A DNA stretch of 64,000 nt, from the NCBI RefSeq assembly GCF_049354825.1, contig NZ_CP186480.1, positions 2,604,001-2,668,000 on the forward strand, read 5' to 3'. The stretch's first letter is position 1; each line of letters starts with the position of its first letter. Position numbers and translations under genes: made by a program. The notes beneath the pieces are model-generated. The model was not told the origin of the DNA, did no database searches, and saw nothing but the letters and a program-made list of their open reading frames with translations. This DNA is from Novosphingobium sp049354825 (lineage in GTDB: Bacteria; Pseudomonadota; Alphaproteobacteria; Sphingomonadales; Sphingomonadaceae). Below, piece by piece: positions 35,725 to 44,436 of the stretch.

Positions 35725-35955
35725 CGGTAGTCTCCTTTCGAAGCGGTGGTTGCCATTTTCCAATGCGGTTCGGTGGCAATCGTTCCGACCGCTTGTCAGC
35801 CGCGTCGGGCGTGCGTCTCTTCGCTGCAAGCGCGGTTGCCCGACGGCCCGGCTACCGCGTGAGCGGCCAATTTTGGCCGCGCGAGGTGTTGACACCTGGC
35901 CCGCGCGACGTTCACAAAAGCGCCGGGTGGGAGACAGCAGGCAAGGAGATCAGTC

Positions 35956-36675
35956 TTGATTCTCCCTTATTGCGGCGCCCCGCCCGTACCGGGCAGCCTG
36001 TGGCTGCGCTGGAACCTTGATCCCGTCCTGCTGGCCGGGCTGGCGATGCTGGCGGCGGCGCACTGGAAGGTGGCTCCCGCCCGGCTGCGCGCTTCGGCGA
36101 TGGCGGGGTGGGCCGTTACCGCGCTGGCGCTGGTGTCACCGCTCTGCGCGCTGTCGGTATCGCTGTTCTCGGCGCGGGTGGCGCAGCACATGGTGATGAT
36201 CCTGGTCGGTGCGCCGCTTGTAGCAGCAGCGTTGCCGGGCCCGGCAGGTTCGCGCTGGCTGTGGCCGGTAACGGCGGTGTTCGCTGCGTTTCTGTGGATC
36301 TGGCATCTACCGGCCCCTTACACCGCGACCTTGCAATCGGTGCCGGTCTACTGGTCCATGCACGTCACGCTGTTCGTCAGCGCAGTCGCCCTGTGGCGCG
36401 AACTGCTGTCGGTTCGGAACCGGCCGCTGACGCTGATCGCGGCAGGGACGGCGGCGTCGATGCAGATGGCGCTGCTGGGCGCCGTGCTGGCGCTGGCCGG
36501 GCGCCCGCTGTTCTGGTGGCACCTGACGACGACCGCGGACTGGGGGCTGACGCCGCTGGCGGACCAGCAACTTGGCGGCACCTTGATGTGGGTGCCGGGC
36601 GGGGCGCTGTTCCTGTGGCTGGCCTTGCGGACGACGGCCCACGCGCTGGCCGAGCCTCGGGGCGCGGCGGCATGA
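35956..36675 (+). CDS. ctaG: Cytochrome c oxidase assembly protein (CtaG, caa3 type)
   Basis: 239 residues with about seven membrane helices; VAQHMVMILVGAPLVA and WHLPAPYTATLQS are typical of the Bacillus-type CtaG_2 family that inserts copper or otherwise matures caa3 oxidases. The start is a TTG at 35956, supported by an AGGAG site 8 nt upstream and by the lack of an alternative. A TTGACA box lies at 35889-35894. It is the first gene of the nine-gene oxidase-dehydrogenase operon and its stop overlaps the next ATG. Confidence 0.85.
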   Translation: MILPYCGAPPVPGSLWLRWNLDPVLLAGLAMLAAAHWKVAPARLRASAMAGWAVTALALVSPLCALSVSLFSARVAQHMVMILVGAPLVAAALPGPAGSRWLWPVTAVFAAFLWIWHLPAPYTATLQSVPVYWSMHVTLFVSAVALWRELLSVRNRPLTLIAAGTAASMQMALLGAVLALAGRPLFWWHLTTTADWGLTPLADQQLGGTLMWVPGGALFLWLALRTTAHALAEPRGAAA

Positions 36676-37622
36676 GCGGACCGCCGCTCGGCTTTCTGGA
36701 CAGCGCTGGTGCGCGCGCGGGCGCCACGGTGCCGCTGACCTGGTTCCTCCTGATCGTGTCGATCGCGGTGTGCCTGGTGGTCGGCAGCCTCCTGCTCAAG
36801 GCCGTATGGCGGCCAAGCCTTGCGGTGCCTGCAGGCGCTACAGTCAGCCGCAGCCGGGGCGGCACCAGGCTGATCTACGGCGGCCTGGCCGTAACGATCG
36901 TGCTGCTGGTCGTTGCGCTCGGCTGGACCATGACGGCGCTGGGGCAGGTTGCGCATATGCCGCGCCGGCCGCAGCTGGAGATCGACGTGACCGCGCACCA
37001 GTGGTGGTGGCAGGCCGATTACAACGGTTCGATCCCGGAAGAACGGTTTACCACCGCCAACGAGATTCACATCCCGGTCGGCGCCAGGGTCCTGCTGCGT
37101 CTTCATGGCGGCGACGTGATCCACAGTTTCTGGGTGCCCAAGCTGACCGGCAAGACCGATGTCATCCCTGGCCAGGTAAACCTGGCCTGGATGGAGGCCG
37201 ATGCGCCCGGCGTCTATCGCGGCCAGTGCAGCGAATACTGCGGGCTGCAGCACGCCCACATGGCCTTCCAGGTGGTTGCCGACGCGCCGGATCGGTTTGC
37301 CGAATGGCGCCGCGGGCAGTTGCAGACCGCGCCGCCGCCGCACACCGCAGGGCAGGCACGCGGCCTTGCCCTGGTCGAATACCGCTGTTCGCTGTGCCAT
37401 ACGGTCCGCGGTACAGAAGCCGGCGCAACGGTCGGCCCCGATCTTACCCATTTGATGAGCCGCCGGCAGATCGCCGCAGGCACCCTCCCCAACACCCGTG
37501 GCTCGCTGGCCGGCTGGATCGAGGATCCGGCCGGATCGAAGCCCGGCGCGATGATGCCCCCCCAACAATTGAACGGCCAGGACCTCCAGGCCCTCGTTTC
37601 GTACCTGGAGACGCTCAAGTGA
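36672..37622 (+). CDS. ctaC: Cytochrome c oxidase subunit II with fused cytochrome c
   Basis: 316 residues: two N-terminal helices, a cupredoxin domain with the dinuclear copper-A ligands (His in IHSFWVPKL, then CSEYCGLQHAHMAF), and a C-terminal haem domain (CSLCH, axial Met in MMPPQQL). This layout defines caa3-type oxidases, where the fused cytochrome takes electrons from periplasmic donors, here plausibly those encoded downstream. The ATG overlaps the ctaG stop. Confidence 0.93.
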   Translation: MSGPPLGFLDSAGARAGATVPLTWFLLIVSIAVCLVVGSLLLKAVWRPSLAVPAGATVSRSRGGTRLIYGGLAVTIVLLVVALGWTMTALGQVAHMPRRPQLEIDVTAHQWWWQADYNGSIPEERFTTANEIHIPVGARVLLRLHGGDVIHSFWVPKLTGKTDVIPGQVNLAWMEADAPGVYRGQCSEYCGLQHAHMAFQVVADAPDRFAEWRRGQLQTAPPPHTAGQARGLALVEYRCSLCHTVRGTEAGATVGPDLTHLMSRRQIAAGTLPNTRGSLAGWIEDPAGSKPGAMMPPQQLNGQDLQALVSYLETLK

Positions 37623-39622
37623 GCGGCCCGGGCCGCGTCGCCGCGCCCGAAGGGCCGCTGCCGGCAACGGACACGCGGATTGCGCGCACGCCGCGCATCG
37701 CCTTCGCGGACGACGCGCTGCGCGAGCGGCTGCAAAAGATCTGGGAAAGCAAACCGGGTCTCTACGGCTGGTTTGCCACTGTCGATCACAAGGAAATCGG
37801 CAAGCGCTATATCGTCACCGCGTTCATCATGCTGGCGCTGGGCGGGCTGGGGGCGCTGCACATGCGACTGCAACTGGCCGCGCCCAACCTGCACGTCATG
37901 TCGGCGCAGAAGTACAACGAGCTGTTCTCGATTCACGGGATGACGATGATCTTCCTGTACGCCGGGCCGGTCCTGTCGGGCTTTTCGAACTACTTCTTTC
38001 CGCTCTGGCTGGGCGCGCGAGACATGGCGTTCCCGCGCATGAATGCGCTCAGCTACTGGATTTACCTGGCCGCCGCCGCGTTCCTTTACGCCGGGCCGCT
38101 ATTAGGCGTGGGGCCCAACGACGGCTGGTTCAATTACGCGCCCTATTCGGAACGCGCCTTCAATCCCGGGATCAACCAGGACCTCTACGCCCTGGGAATG
38201 GTGTTCCTCGGCATTTCGACCAGCGTGGGGTCGGCTAACTTCCTGGTCACCGCGGCGCGCTGCCGGGCGCCGGGGATGTCGATCAACCGGTTGCCGATCA
38301 TGGTCTGGGGCACGCTGACCGCCAGCGCGGCCAACCTGGTGGTGATCCCCGCGGTCAGCCTGGCGTTCTTCATGCTGTGGCTCGACCGCAATTTCGGCAC
38401 CAGCTTTTTCACCGCCACCGGCGGGGGGCAGCCGCTGCTGTGGCAGCACCTGTTCTGGCTGTTCGGGCACCCGTGGGTCTATGCGATCGTGCTGCCCGCG
38501 ATGGGCATGGCATCGGACGGGCTGCCCACGTTCACCCGCACGCCGCTGGTCGGCTATACGCTGGTCGCGTTGTCCACCGTGGCGACGATGCTGCTGGGCT
38601 TCGGGGTCTGGGTCCACCACATGTTCGCCACCGGCCTGCCGGGGCTGGGCCTGGCGTTCTTTTCCGGCGCGTCGATCGTCATCACCGTTCCCAGCGCGAT
38701 CGCGGTGTTCGCCTGGCTGTCGACGATCTGGCTGGGCCGGCCGGTCTACACCACCGCGTTCAAGTTCTTTGCCAGCATGATCCTGCTGTTCGTGATCGGC
38801 GGGGTATCTGGCTTCATGACGGCCAGCGTGCCCGCCGACTGGCAGTTGACCGACACCTATTTCGTGGTCGCGCACATCCATTACGTGCTGATCGGGATCA
38901 ACGTATTCCCGGTCTGCGGCGCCACGTACATGTGGTTTCCCAAGATGACCGGCCGCCTGATGGACGAGCGGCTGGGCCGGTGGAACTTCTGGACCATGTT
39001 CATCGGCTTCAACGGCGCGTTCCTGCCGATGCACCTGACCGGGCTGCGCGGGATGCCGCGGCGGATCTACACTTACGACGCCAGCATGGGCGTATCCACG
39101 CTCAACATGATCACCACGGTCTTCAGCTTCGTGTTCGCCGTCGGCGTGCTGATGTTCTTCTGGAACGTATGGAAGTCCCGCCGCAGCGGGGAGTCCGCTG
39201 GAGCCGACCCGTGGGGCGGCCCGACGCTGGAATGGTCGACGCCGTCACCCCCGCCGCCGTACAACTTCGCCGTCATTCCCACGGTCGCCACGCGTCACCC
39301 GTTGTGGGAGGACATGCTGGACGAAAGCGAATTTCGTTCCGCCCTCGACGAAGGGATGACGCTGGAAGATGGCAAGGAGGCGCTCGCCGTCTCGATCCTC
39401 GATGGAGAGCCTGACCGGATCCTCAAGATGCCCGAGGATACGATGGCGCCGTTCTGGCTGACGGCGGCGGTGACGCTGCTGTTCGTGGGCCTGCTGTTTC
39501 ATGGGTGGTGGCTGGTCGGGCTGGCCGGCCTGGGCGCGGCGCTGGCCTTGTTGGCGTGGAACCTGCCCCGCCTCAAGCTGCTGGAGCGTGAGCCCGCGCG
39601 CCGGGAGAGCGAACGTGGCTGA
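37619..39622 (+). CDS. ctaD: Cytochrome c oxidase subunit I, variant channel residues
   Basis: 667 residues, the catalytic haem-copper subunit reducing oxygen to water. Haem and copper-B ligands are present: HPWVY (His284, Tyr288), WVHHMFA and VVAHIHYVL. Unusually, the Glu of the canonical HPEVY motif is Trp286, and the K-channel Lys of the IPTGVKVFSW region is Ala362 (VPSAIAVFAW). The D-channel entry motif ARDMAFPRMN keeps its Asp. A C-terminal extension adds two membrane helices, as in caa3 enzymes. Start is the GTG overlapping the subunit II stop. Confidence 0.93.
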   Translation: MSGPGRVAAPEGPLPATDTRIARTPRIAFADDALRERLQKIWESKPGLYGWFATVDHKEIGKRYIVTAFIMLALGGLGALHMRLQLAAPNLHVMSAQKYNELFSIHGMTMIFLYAGPVLSGFSNYFFPLWLGARDMAFPRMNALSYWIYLAAAAFLYAGPLLGVGPNDGWFNYAPYSERAFNPGINQDLYALGMVFLGISTSVGSANFLVTAARCRAPGMSINRLPIMVWGTLTASAANLVVIPAVSLAFFMLWLDRNFGTSFFTATGGGQPLLWQHLFWLFGHPWVYAIVLPAMGMASDGLPTFTRTPLVGYTLVALSTVATMLLGFGVWVHHMFATGLPGLGLAFFSGASIVITVPSAIAVFAWLSTIWLGRPVYTTAFKFFASMILLFVIGGVSGFMTASVPADWQLTDTYFVVAHIHYVLIGINVFPVCGATYMWFPKMTGRLMDERLGRWNFWTMFIGFNGAFLPMHLTGLRGMPRRIYTYDASMGVSTLNMITTVFSFVFAVGVLMFFWNVWKSRRSGESAGADPWGGPTLEWSTPSPPPPYNFAVIPTVATRHPLWEDMLDESEFRSALDEGMTLEDGKEALAVSILDGEPDRILKMPEDTMAPFWLTAAVTLLFVGLLFHGWWLVGLAGLGAALALLAWNLPRLKLLEREPARRESERG

Positions 39623-40226
39623 GCGGGTCGTTGCGCGCCCCGGCAGCCTGCCGATCGGCCCGGTGGGCGGGTACGGCATTGGCTGGAACGGCATGGTCAT
39701 GCTGGTGGCGGCGGAGGCGGCGCTGTTCGCCTATTTGCTGTTCGCCTATTATTACCTCGCCGCCACGAACCCGCCGGGCTGGGTGCTGGAACCGCATCCC
39801 AGCCTGACCTTGTCGCTGCCCGATACGATACTGCTCATGGCATCGAGTGTGGCGGCGTGGTGGGGCGAACGCGGGACCCGCAAGGACGATCGCGGCCAGG
39901 CCTTGCTTGGCGTGGGCCTGGCGATCGTGATGGGAACGGTCTTCGTGATCGTTCAGGTTTTCGAATGGAAGGCCAAGACGTTCGGCATAGCCACCAGCAG
40001 TTACGGCGCGCTCTATTTCGTCACCACCGGTTTCCACCTGGCGCACGTCGTCGCCGGGTTGGCTATCCTGGCGGCTCTGTGGGTGTGGACCTGGCGGGGC
40101 TATTTCTCGCCGCTGCGGCTGCTGCCGGTCTCCAACGGGATCGTTTACTGGCACTTCGTCGATGCGATCTGGCTGCTGGTTTTCGCCAGCTACTACATCT
40201 CGCCTTACCTGGGAGTGGGCCGGTGA
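39615..40226 (+). CDS. ctaE: Cytochrome c oxidase subunit III
   Basis: 203 residues with five membrane helices; FHLAHVVAGLAILAAL and the C-terminal VYWHFVDAIWLLVFASYYI are the subunit III signatures. A GTG start at 39615 follows a GGGAGA site and overlaps the subunit I end by 8 bp. The subunit stabilises the catalytic core and its proton uptake path. Confidence 0.9.
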   Translation: MAERVVARPGSLPIGPVGGYGIGWNGMVMLVAAEAALFAYLLFAYYYLAATNPPGWVLEPHPSLTLSLPDTILLMASSVAAWWGERGTRKDDRGQALLGVGLAIVMGTVFVIVQVFEWKAKTFGIATSSYGALYFVTTGFHLAHVVAGLAILAALWVWTWRGYFSPLRLLPVSNGIVYWHFVDAIWLLVFASYYISPYLGVGR

Positions 40227-40654
40227 CGCGCGCGCACGAAGGCGAGGCGCATCCCGCACCGCACCGCGACCGGGTGGCCGCTCACGAAGGGCTGTTCGCG
40301 GTCTGGGCCGCGCCGCTGGTCTGGGCGGTGCAGCTGACCGTGTCGTTCGCGGCCACCAGCAATTCCTGTTTCGACGCCGGCGACCGGCTGCTTACGCACC
40401 CCGGCGTGGAGATCTGGCCGCTGATCGTCTCGATCGCGGCGTTGCTGATCGCGCTGGCGGGGCTGTGCCTCAGCATCGTTCTGCTGCGGCGCACGCGCGA
40501 CGAAACAGGCGGATCGGAACGCCGCCTCGTTGAAACCGGGCAGGGCCGCACCCGCTTCATGGCGGTGTGGGGCATCGCGTTCTCGTCCGTGTTCGCGTTC
40601 CTGATCGCGGTCAATCTCGCGCTGCTGCTGGCGATGTCCGAATGCGCGGCGTGA
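40223..40654 (+). CDS. Membrane protein of the oxidase operon, 143 aa
   Basis: Three predicted membrane helices (LFAVWAAPLVWAVQLTVSFA, IVSIAALLIALAGLCLSIVL, VWGIAFSSVFAFLIAVNLAL) with a soluble histidine-rich N-terminus. The GTG start overlaps the subunit III stop. Similar small proteins occur in other caa3 clusters; a subunit IV-like or assembly role is possible but unproved. Confidence 0.75.
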   Translation: MTRAHEGEAHPAPHRDRVAAHEGLFAVWAAPLVWAVQLTVSFAATSNSCFDAGDRLLTHPGVEIWPLIVSIAALLIALAGLCLSIVLLRRTRDETGGSERRLVETGQGRTRFMAVWGIAFSSVFAFLIAVNLALLLAMSECAA

Positions 40655-40977
40655 TCGCCTGCTGCCTGGGCGCGCTGGCGGTGGCCGGCTGCGCGCGCGG
40701 CGCGCGGGACGAGCTCGCCCGGCAGACCATCGCCGCCAACTGCGGCGCGTGCCACACCGTCCCCGGCGTCGGCACCGCGCGGGGGAAGGTGGGCCCCAGC
40801 CTCGCCGGGATCGGTTCGCGCCAGGTGATCGCCGGGCGGTTGCCCAACAGCCGCGCCAACATGCTGCACTGGATCACGCACGCGCAATCGGTCGAGCCCG
40901 GCTCGGTCATGCCCGACATCCCCCTGACCCCCGCCCAGGCGGGCGCGGTGGCCGATTACCTCTATTCGCTGGATTGA
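40642..40977 (+). CDS. Small lipoprotein cytochrome c
   Basis: 111 residues: lipobox LAVAGC near residue 17, one haem site CGACH near residue 34, and an axial Met in PGSVMPDIPL. A periplasmic, membrane-tethered electron carrier, well placed to link the dehydrogenase encoded next to the oxidase. It overlaps the upstream gene by 13 bp and ends 4 bp before the PQQ dehydrogenase start. Confidence 0.88.
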   Translation: MRGVIACCLGALAVAGCARGARDELARQTIAANCGACHTVPGVGTARGKVGPSLAGIGSRQVIAGRLPNSRANMLHWITHAQSVEPGSVMPDIPLTPAQAGAVADYLYSLD

Positions 40978-40981
40978 CGCC

Positions 40982-42904
40982 ATGAAGACCAAGCCCCTGA
41001 TCGCCTGGATGCTGGCTGCGACCGCGCTGGTCGGCATACCCGTTCTGGCCGCCGAGACGGGGCTGTTCCCGCTGCGCGCCGGGGCCAATCCGCCGGTGCC
41101 CACGGCCGTGGCGGCCGCCGATGTCTTTACGCGCGAACAGATCGGCCATGCGCTGGCCCCGCCCACGCCGGGCGCGGGCCGGACCGTTGCCGCCCCGTCC
41201 GCCTCTCCGCCCGACGACGGCCAGTGGATCATGCCGGCCAAGAACTATGCCTCCACCCGCTACACCGGCCTTGCCGAGATCACGCCGGCCAACGCCGCGA
41301 ACCTGCGCGAGGTGTTCAGCTTCTCGCTCGGCGTGGACAAGGGGCAGGAAGCGGCCCCGATCGTCGTCGGCAACACCATGTACGTGGTCAGCGCCTTTCC
41401 CAACCACGTCTTCGCGCTCGACCTCACGAAAGACGGCGCGCCGCTGAAGTGGAGCTACGACCCCAAGCCCGTGCCTGCCGCCGCCGGCGTCGCCTGCTGC
41501 GACGTGGTCAATCGCGGCGCCGCCTATGCCGACGGCAAGATCGTCTTCAACACGCTCGACGGGGCGACCATCGCGCTCGACGCGGGTACCGGGAAGGAGG
41601 TCTGGCGCACGCAACTGGGCGACATCAACAAGGGCGAGAGCATCACGATGGCGCCGCTTATTGCCGGCGGGAAAGTCCTGGTCGGCGATTCCGGCGGCGA
41701 ATTCGGCGTGCACGGCTGGCTTACCGCGCTCGACCTTGCCAGCGGCAAGATCGCCTGGCGCGCCTATCACACCGGCCCCGATGACCAGGCGCTGATCGGC
41801 CCCTCGTTCCATCCCTTTTACGCGGTGGACCGCGGCAAGGACCTGGGCGTGAAGTCCTGGCCAGCCGATGCCTGGAAGATCGGCGGTGGCAGCATGTGGG
41901 GGTGGATTGCCTACGATCCGGCCAGCCAGACGATCTTCTACGGTACCGGCAATCCAGGCCCCTGGAACCAGCAGCAGCGGCCCGGCGACAACAAGTGGAC
42001 CACCGGGCTGTTCGCGCGCGACGTCAACACCGGGCAAGCCAAGTGGTTCTACCAGATGAACCCGCACGACGAGCATGACTACGACGGGGTCAACGAGCAG
42101 ATCCTGCTCGACATGCCGTTCGCCGGACAGATGCGCCATGTACTGCTGCACCCGGACCGCAACGGGTACGTCTACGTGGTCGACCGCGATACCGGCCAGG
42201 TGCTGTCGGCCGATCCGTACGGGCCGGTCAATTCATCGCAAGGGGTCGACCTTACCACCGGACGGCTGATCAAGAACCCGGCCAAGTCGACCCGGCTGGG
42301 CCAGGTCGTGCACGATATCTGTCCGACCGCCAGCGGCGCCAAGGACTGGAACCCGTCCAGCTTCAGTCCGCGCACCGGGCTGGTCTACATCCCGCATGAG
42401 AACCTGTGCATGGACTGGATGAACCTTGAGGTGAACTACATCTCGGGCACGCCTTATGTCGGCGCGGAAGTGAAGATGAAGCCCGGCCCAGGCGGCAACC
42501 GCGGCGAACTGACGGCCTGGGACCCGGTGCGCCGCCAGCCCGCGTGGACGATCAGGGAAGATCTGCCGGTGTGGTCGGGCACCGTCGCCACCGGCGGCGA
42601 CCTGGTGTTCTACGGAACGATGGACGGCTGGTTCAAGGCTGTCGATGCACGCGATGGCCGCCTGGTATGGCAGCAGAAGCTGCCCAGCGGCATCATTGGC
42701 CAGCCGATCAGCTATCGCGGTCCCGACGGCCATCAGTACGTGGCGGTGCTGTCCGGCGTCGGCGGCTGGGCCGGCGGCATCGTGTCGGGTCCGCTCGACC
42801 CGCGCGACGGGTCGTCCGCGCTCGGCTTCGTCAACACCATGACCGATCTTCCCCGCCGCACCACCGCAGGAGGGACGCTGCATGTCTTCGCGCTTCCGCA
42901 TTGA
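40982..42904 (+). CDS. xoxF: PQQ-dependent alcohol dehydrogenase, lanthanide (XoxF-like) type
   Basis: 640 residues, exported (signal LIAWMLAATALVGIPVLAA), eight-bladed quinoprotein propeller. The vicinal disulfide of methanol dehydrogenases is present (Cys172-Cys173 in VACCDVV), as is the metal-ligand Asn324 in YGTGNPGPW. The catalytic Asp366 is followed by Asp368 in HDEHDYDGVNE; this second Asp (the D-Y-D signature) marks lanthanide-dependent enzymes, where calcium enzymes have Ala or similar. It oxidises an alcohol, possibly methanol or a larger one, and passes electrons to the cytochrome encoded next. Confidence 0.88.
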   Translation: MKTKPLIAWMLAATALVGIPVLAAETGLFPLRAGANPPVPTAVAAADVFTREQIGHALAPPTPGAGRTVAAPSASPPDDGQWIMPAKNYASTRYTGLAEITPANAANLREVFSFSLGVDKGQEAAPIVVGNTMYVVSAFPNHVFALDLTKDGAPLKWSYDPKPVPAAAGVACCDVVNRGAAYADGKIVFNTLDGATIALDAGTGKEVWRTQLGDINKGESITMAPLIAGGKVLVGDSGGEFGVHGWLTALDLASGKIAWRAYHTGPDDQALIGPSFHPFYAVDRGKDLGVKSWPADAWKIGGGSMWGWIAYDPASQTIFYGTGNPGPWNQQQRPGDNKWTTGLFARDVNTGQAKWFYQMNPHDEHDYDGVNEQILLDMPFAGQMRHVLLHPDRNGYVYVVDRDTGQVLSADPYGPVNSSQGVDLTTGRLIKNPAKSTRLGQVVHDICPTASGAKDWNPSSFSPRTGLVYIPHENLCMDWMNLEVNYISGTPYVGAEVKMKPGPGGNRGELTAWDPVRRQPAWTIREDLPVWSGTVATGGDLVFYGTMDGWFKAVDARDGRLVWQQKLPSGIIGQPISYRGPDGHQYVAVLSGVGGWAGGIVSGPLDPRDGSSALGFVNTMTDLPRRTTAGGTLHVFALPH

Positions 42905-43454
42905 TGGTCCCGCGGCGCTGGCGCTGGCGCTGGCGCTGGCGCTGGCCGCGGCCGGCTGTCACCGGCACGACCCCGACGGCGGCCGGTTCGCGCCCGCCGG
43001 CCAGGGCGCTCCGGCGCAGCGCGACGTCGCGCTGGTGCCTGGCGGCGGTACGCTGGCGACAGCGCCGTCGCAGCGCGCCCGGCCCTACTACGGCAACGCC
43101 GCGGCCGTGGTCGACGGGAAGCGTCTCTACAACCGGATGAACTGCGCGGGCTGCCACTTCAACGGCGGCGGGGGCATCGGGCCGCCGCTGATGGATGATA
43201 AGTGGATCTATGGCGGCCGGCTCGACCAGATCTACGGCACCATCTACTTCGGGCGCGCGAACGGAATGCCGGCGTGGGGCGGCAAGCTGACGGACGACCA
43301 GATCTGGAAGATCGCCGCCTATGTGCGATCGATGTCCCTGCCCGAAACCCTGGCGCGCAACGGCGACGGGACCCCGTCGCAGAACCCGGCCCCTGTCCCG
43401 GCCGCGTCGGATGCCTTCGATGGCTGGCACGTCCCCAAGCCGGGCAAGGAGTAA
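42882..43454 (+). CDS. xoxG: Cytochrome c partner of the PQQ dehydrogenase (XoxG-like)
   Basis: 190 residues, one haem site (MNCAGCHFNGGGGIGPPLMDD and KWIYGG downstream is the XoxG/MxaG-like pattern). The N-terminus is a hydrophobic Ala-Leu repeat, encoded by tandem GCGCTG hexamers at about 42916-42943, ending in a lipobox (LAAAGC), so the protein is probably membrane-anchored. It begins 23 bp inside the xoxF gene end. Confidence 0.88.
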   Translation: MSSRFRIDGPAALALALALALAAAGCHRHDPDGGRFAPAGQGAPAQRDVALVPGGGTLATAPSQRARPYYGNAAAVVDGKRLYNRMNCAGCHFNGGGGIGPPLMDDKWIYGGRLDQIYGTIYFGRANGMPAWGGKLTDDQIWKIAAYVRSMSLPETLARNGDGTPSQNPAPVPAASDAFDGWHVPKPGKE

Positions 43455-44436
43455 GACACTGCTGCGCGGTCCGGCGGCAAGCGTGGCCGCACTCCTGATC
43501 GCGGCCTGCTCGCGCCCGGGGCCCGGGCCGGACCGTGTTTTCGTGTCCGATGAAGCCGGCAACGTGGTCCACGTTCTCGACGGCGCTTCGGGCCATGCCG
43601 AGGGCGACCTGAAGACCGGCGCGCGTCCCCGCGGCATGGCGCTCTCGCCGGGCGGCGGGGTGCTCTATGTCGCCGCCAGCAACGCCAACCGGATAGAGGT
43701 CTGGGACAGTCACAGGCTGGTCAAGCTGCGGGACATCGCCTCGGGCAGCGATCCCGAACGGATCGCGGTGAGTCCCGACGGCAGGACGATCTACGCCGCC
43801 AACGAAGACCGCAGCGCGATCGCGTTCATCGATGTCGGCACCGGAAAGGTGTCGCACGAAGTCCAGGTCGGGCCGGAGCCGGAAGGGATCGGCGTCTCCC
43901 CCGACGGGACGCTGCTTGTCGCCACCAGCGAAGTCGCCAGCGTCGCGCACGTCATCGACGTTGCCGGCGCCCGGGTGGTGACGGATCTTCCGGTCGGCAG
44001 CCGCCCGCGCGACATCGTGTTCGTGAACGGCGGGCGCGAGATCTGGGTCTCGTCCGAGCAGCGCGGAACGATCCACGTGTTCGATACCGCCACCCGCACG
44101 CTGAAGCACGTGATCGACCTCGTCGCCGCCTATCCCGATCTCGCGCAGGCGCAGGCGGTCGAAATGGAGCTCACCAGCGACGGCAAGCGCGCCTTCGTGG
44201 CCATGGGCCGCGGCGACCAGGTGGCCGAGATCGACCCGGCGACCTACCGCGTCGTGCGCGCCTTCCCGACCGGACACCGCACCTGGGGCATCGCGTTGTC
44301 GCCCGACCAATCGCGCCTCTACGCCGCCGCCGGACTGTCCGGCTCGCTTACGGTCATCGACCTGCGGGCCAATGCGGTGGAGCGGACCGTTTCGACGGGC
44401 GGCAAGCCCTGGACTGCAGCGGCGGTCGTGCGTTGA
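43420..44436 (+). CDS. PQQ-associated beta-propeller lipoprotein
   Basis: About 339 residues made of YVTN-type repeats (PRGMALSPGGGVLYVAASN, RIAVSPDGRTIYAAN, GIALSPDQSRLYAAA), the propeller class often found with quinoprotein alcohol dehydrogenases. A lipobox (LIAACS) follows a short hydrophobic stretch. The start is unclear: ATGs at 43411 and 43420 lack a ribosome site, whereas AAGGAG precedes a CTG at 43459 that would give a cleaner lipoprotein signal. Role unknown; possibly substrate or cofactor handling. Confidence 0.8.
   Translation: MAGTSPSRARSKTLLRGPAASVAALLIAACSRPGPGPDRVFVSDEAGNVVHVLDGASGHAEGDLKTGARPRGMALSPGGGVLYVAASNANRIEVWDSHRLVKLRDIASGSDPERIAVSPDGRTIYAANEDRSAIAFIDVGTGKVSHEVQVGPEPEGIGVSPDGTLLVATSEVASVAHVIDVAGARVVTDLPVGSRPRDIVFVNGGREIWVSSEQRGTIHVFDTATRTLKHVIDLVAAYPDLAQAQAVEMELTSDGKRAFVAMGRGDQVAEIDPATYRVVRAFPTGHRTWGIALSPDQSRLYAAAGLSGSLTVIDLRANAVERTVSTGGKPWTAAAVVR

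Noticed and set aside
40982..42904. Reading the PQQ enzyme as a calcium-type MxaF
   Set aside because: The residue two positions after the catalytic Asp is Asp (D-Y-D), not Ala, and a XoxG/XoxJ-like pair follows; MxaI and other mxa genes are absent.
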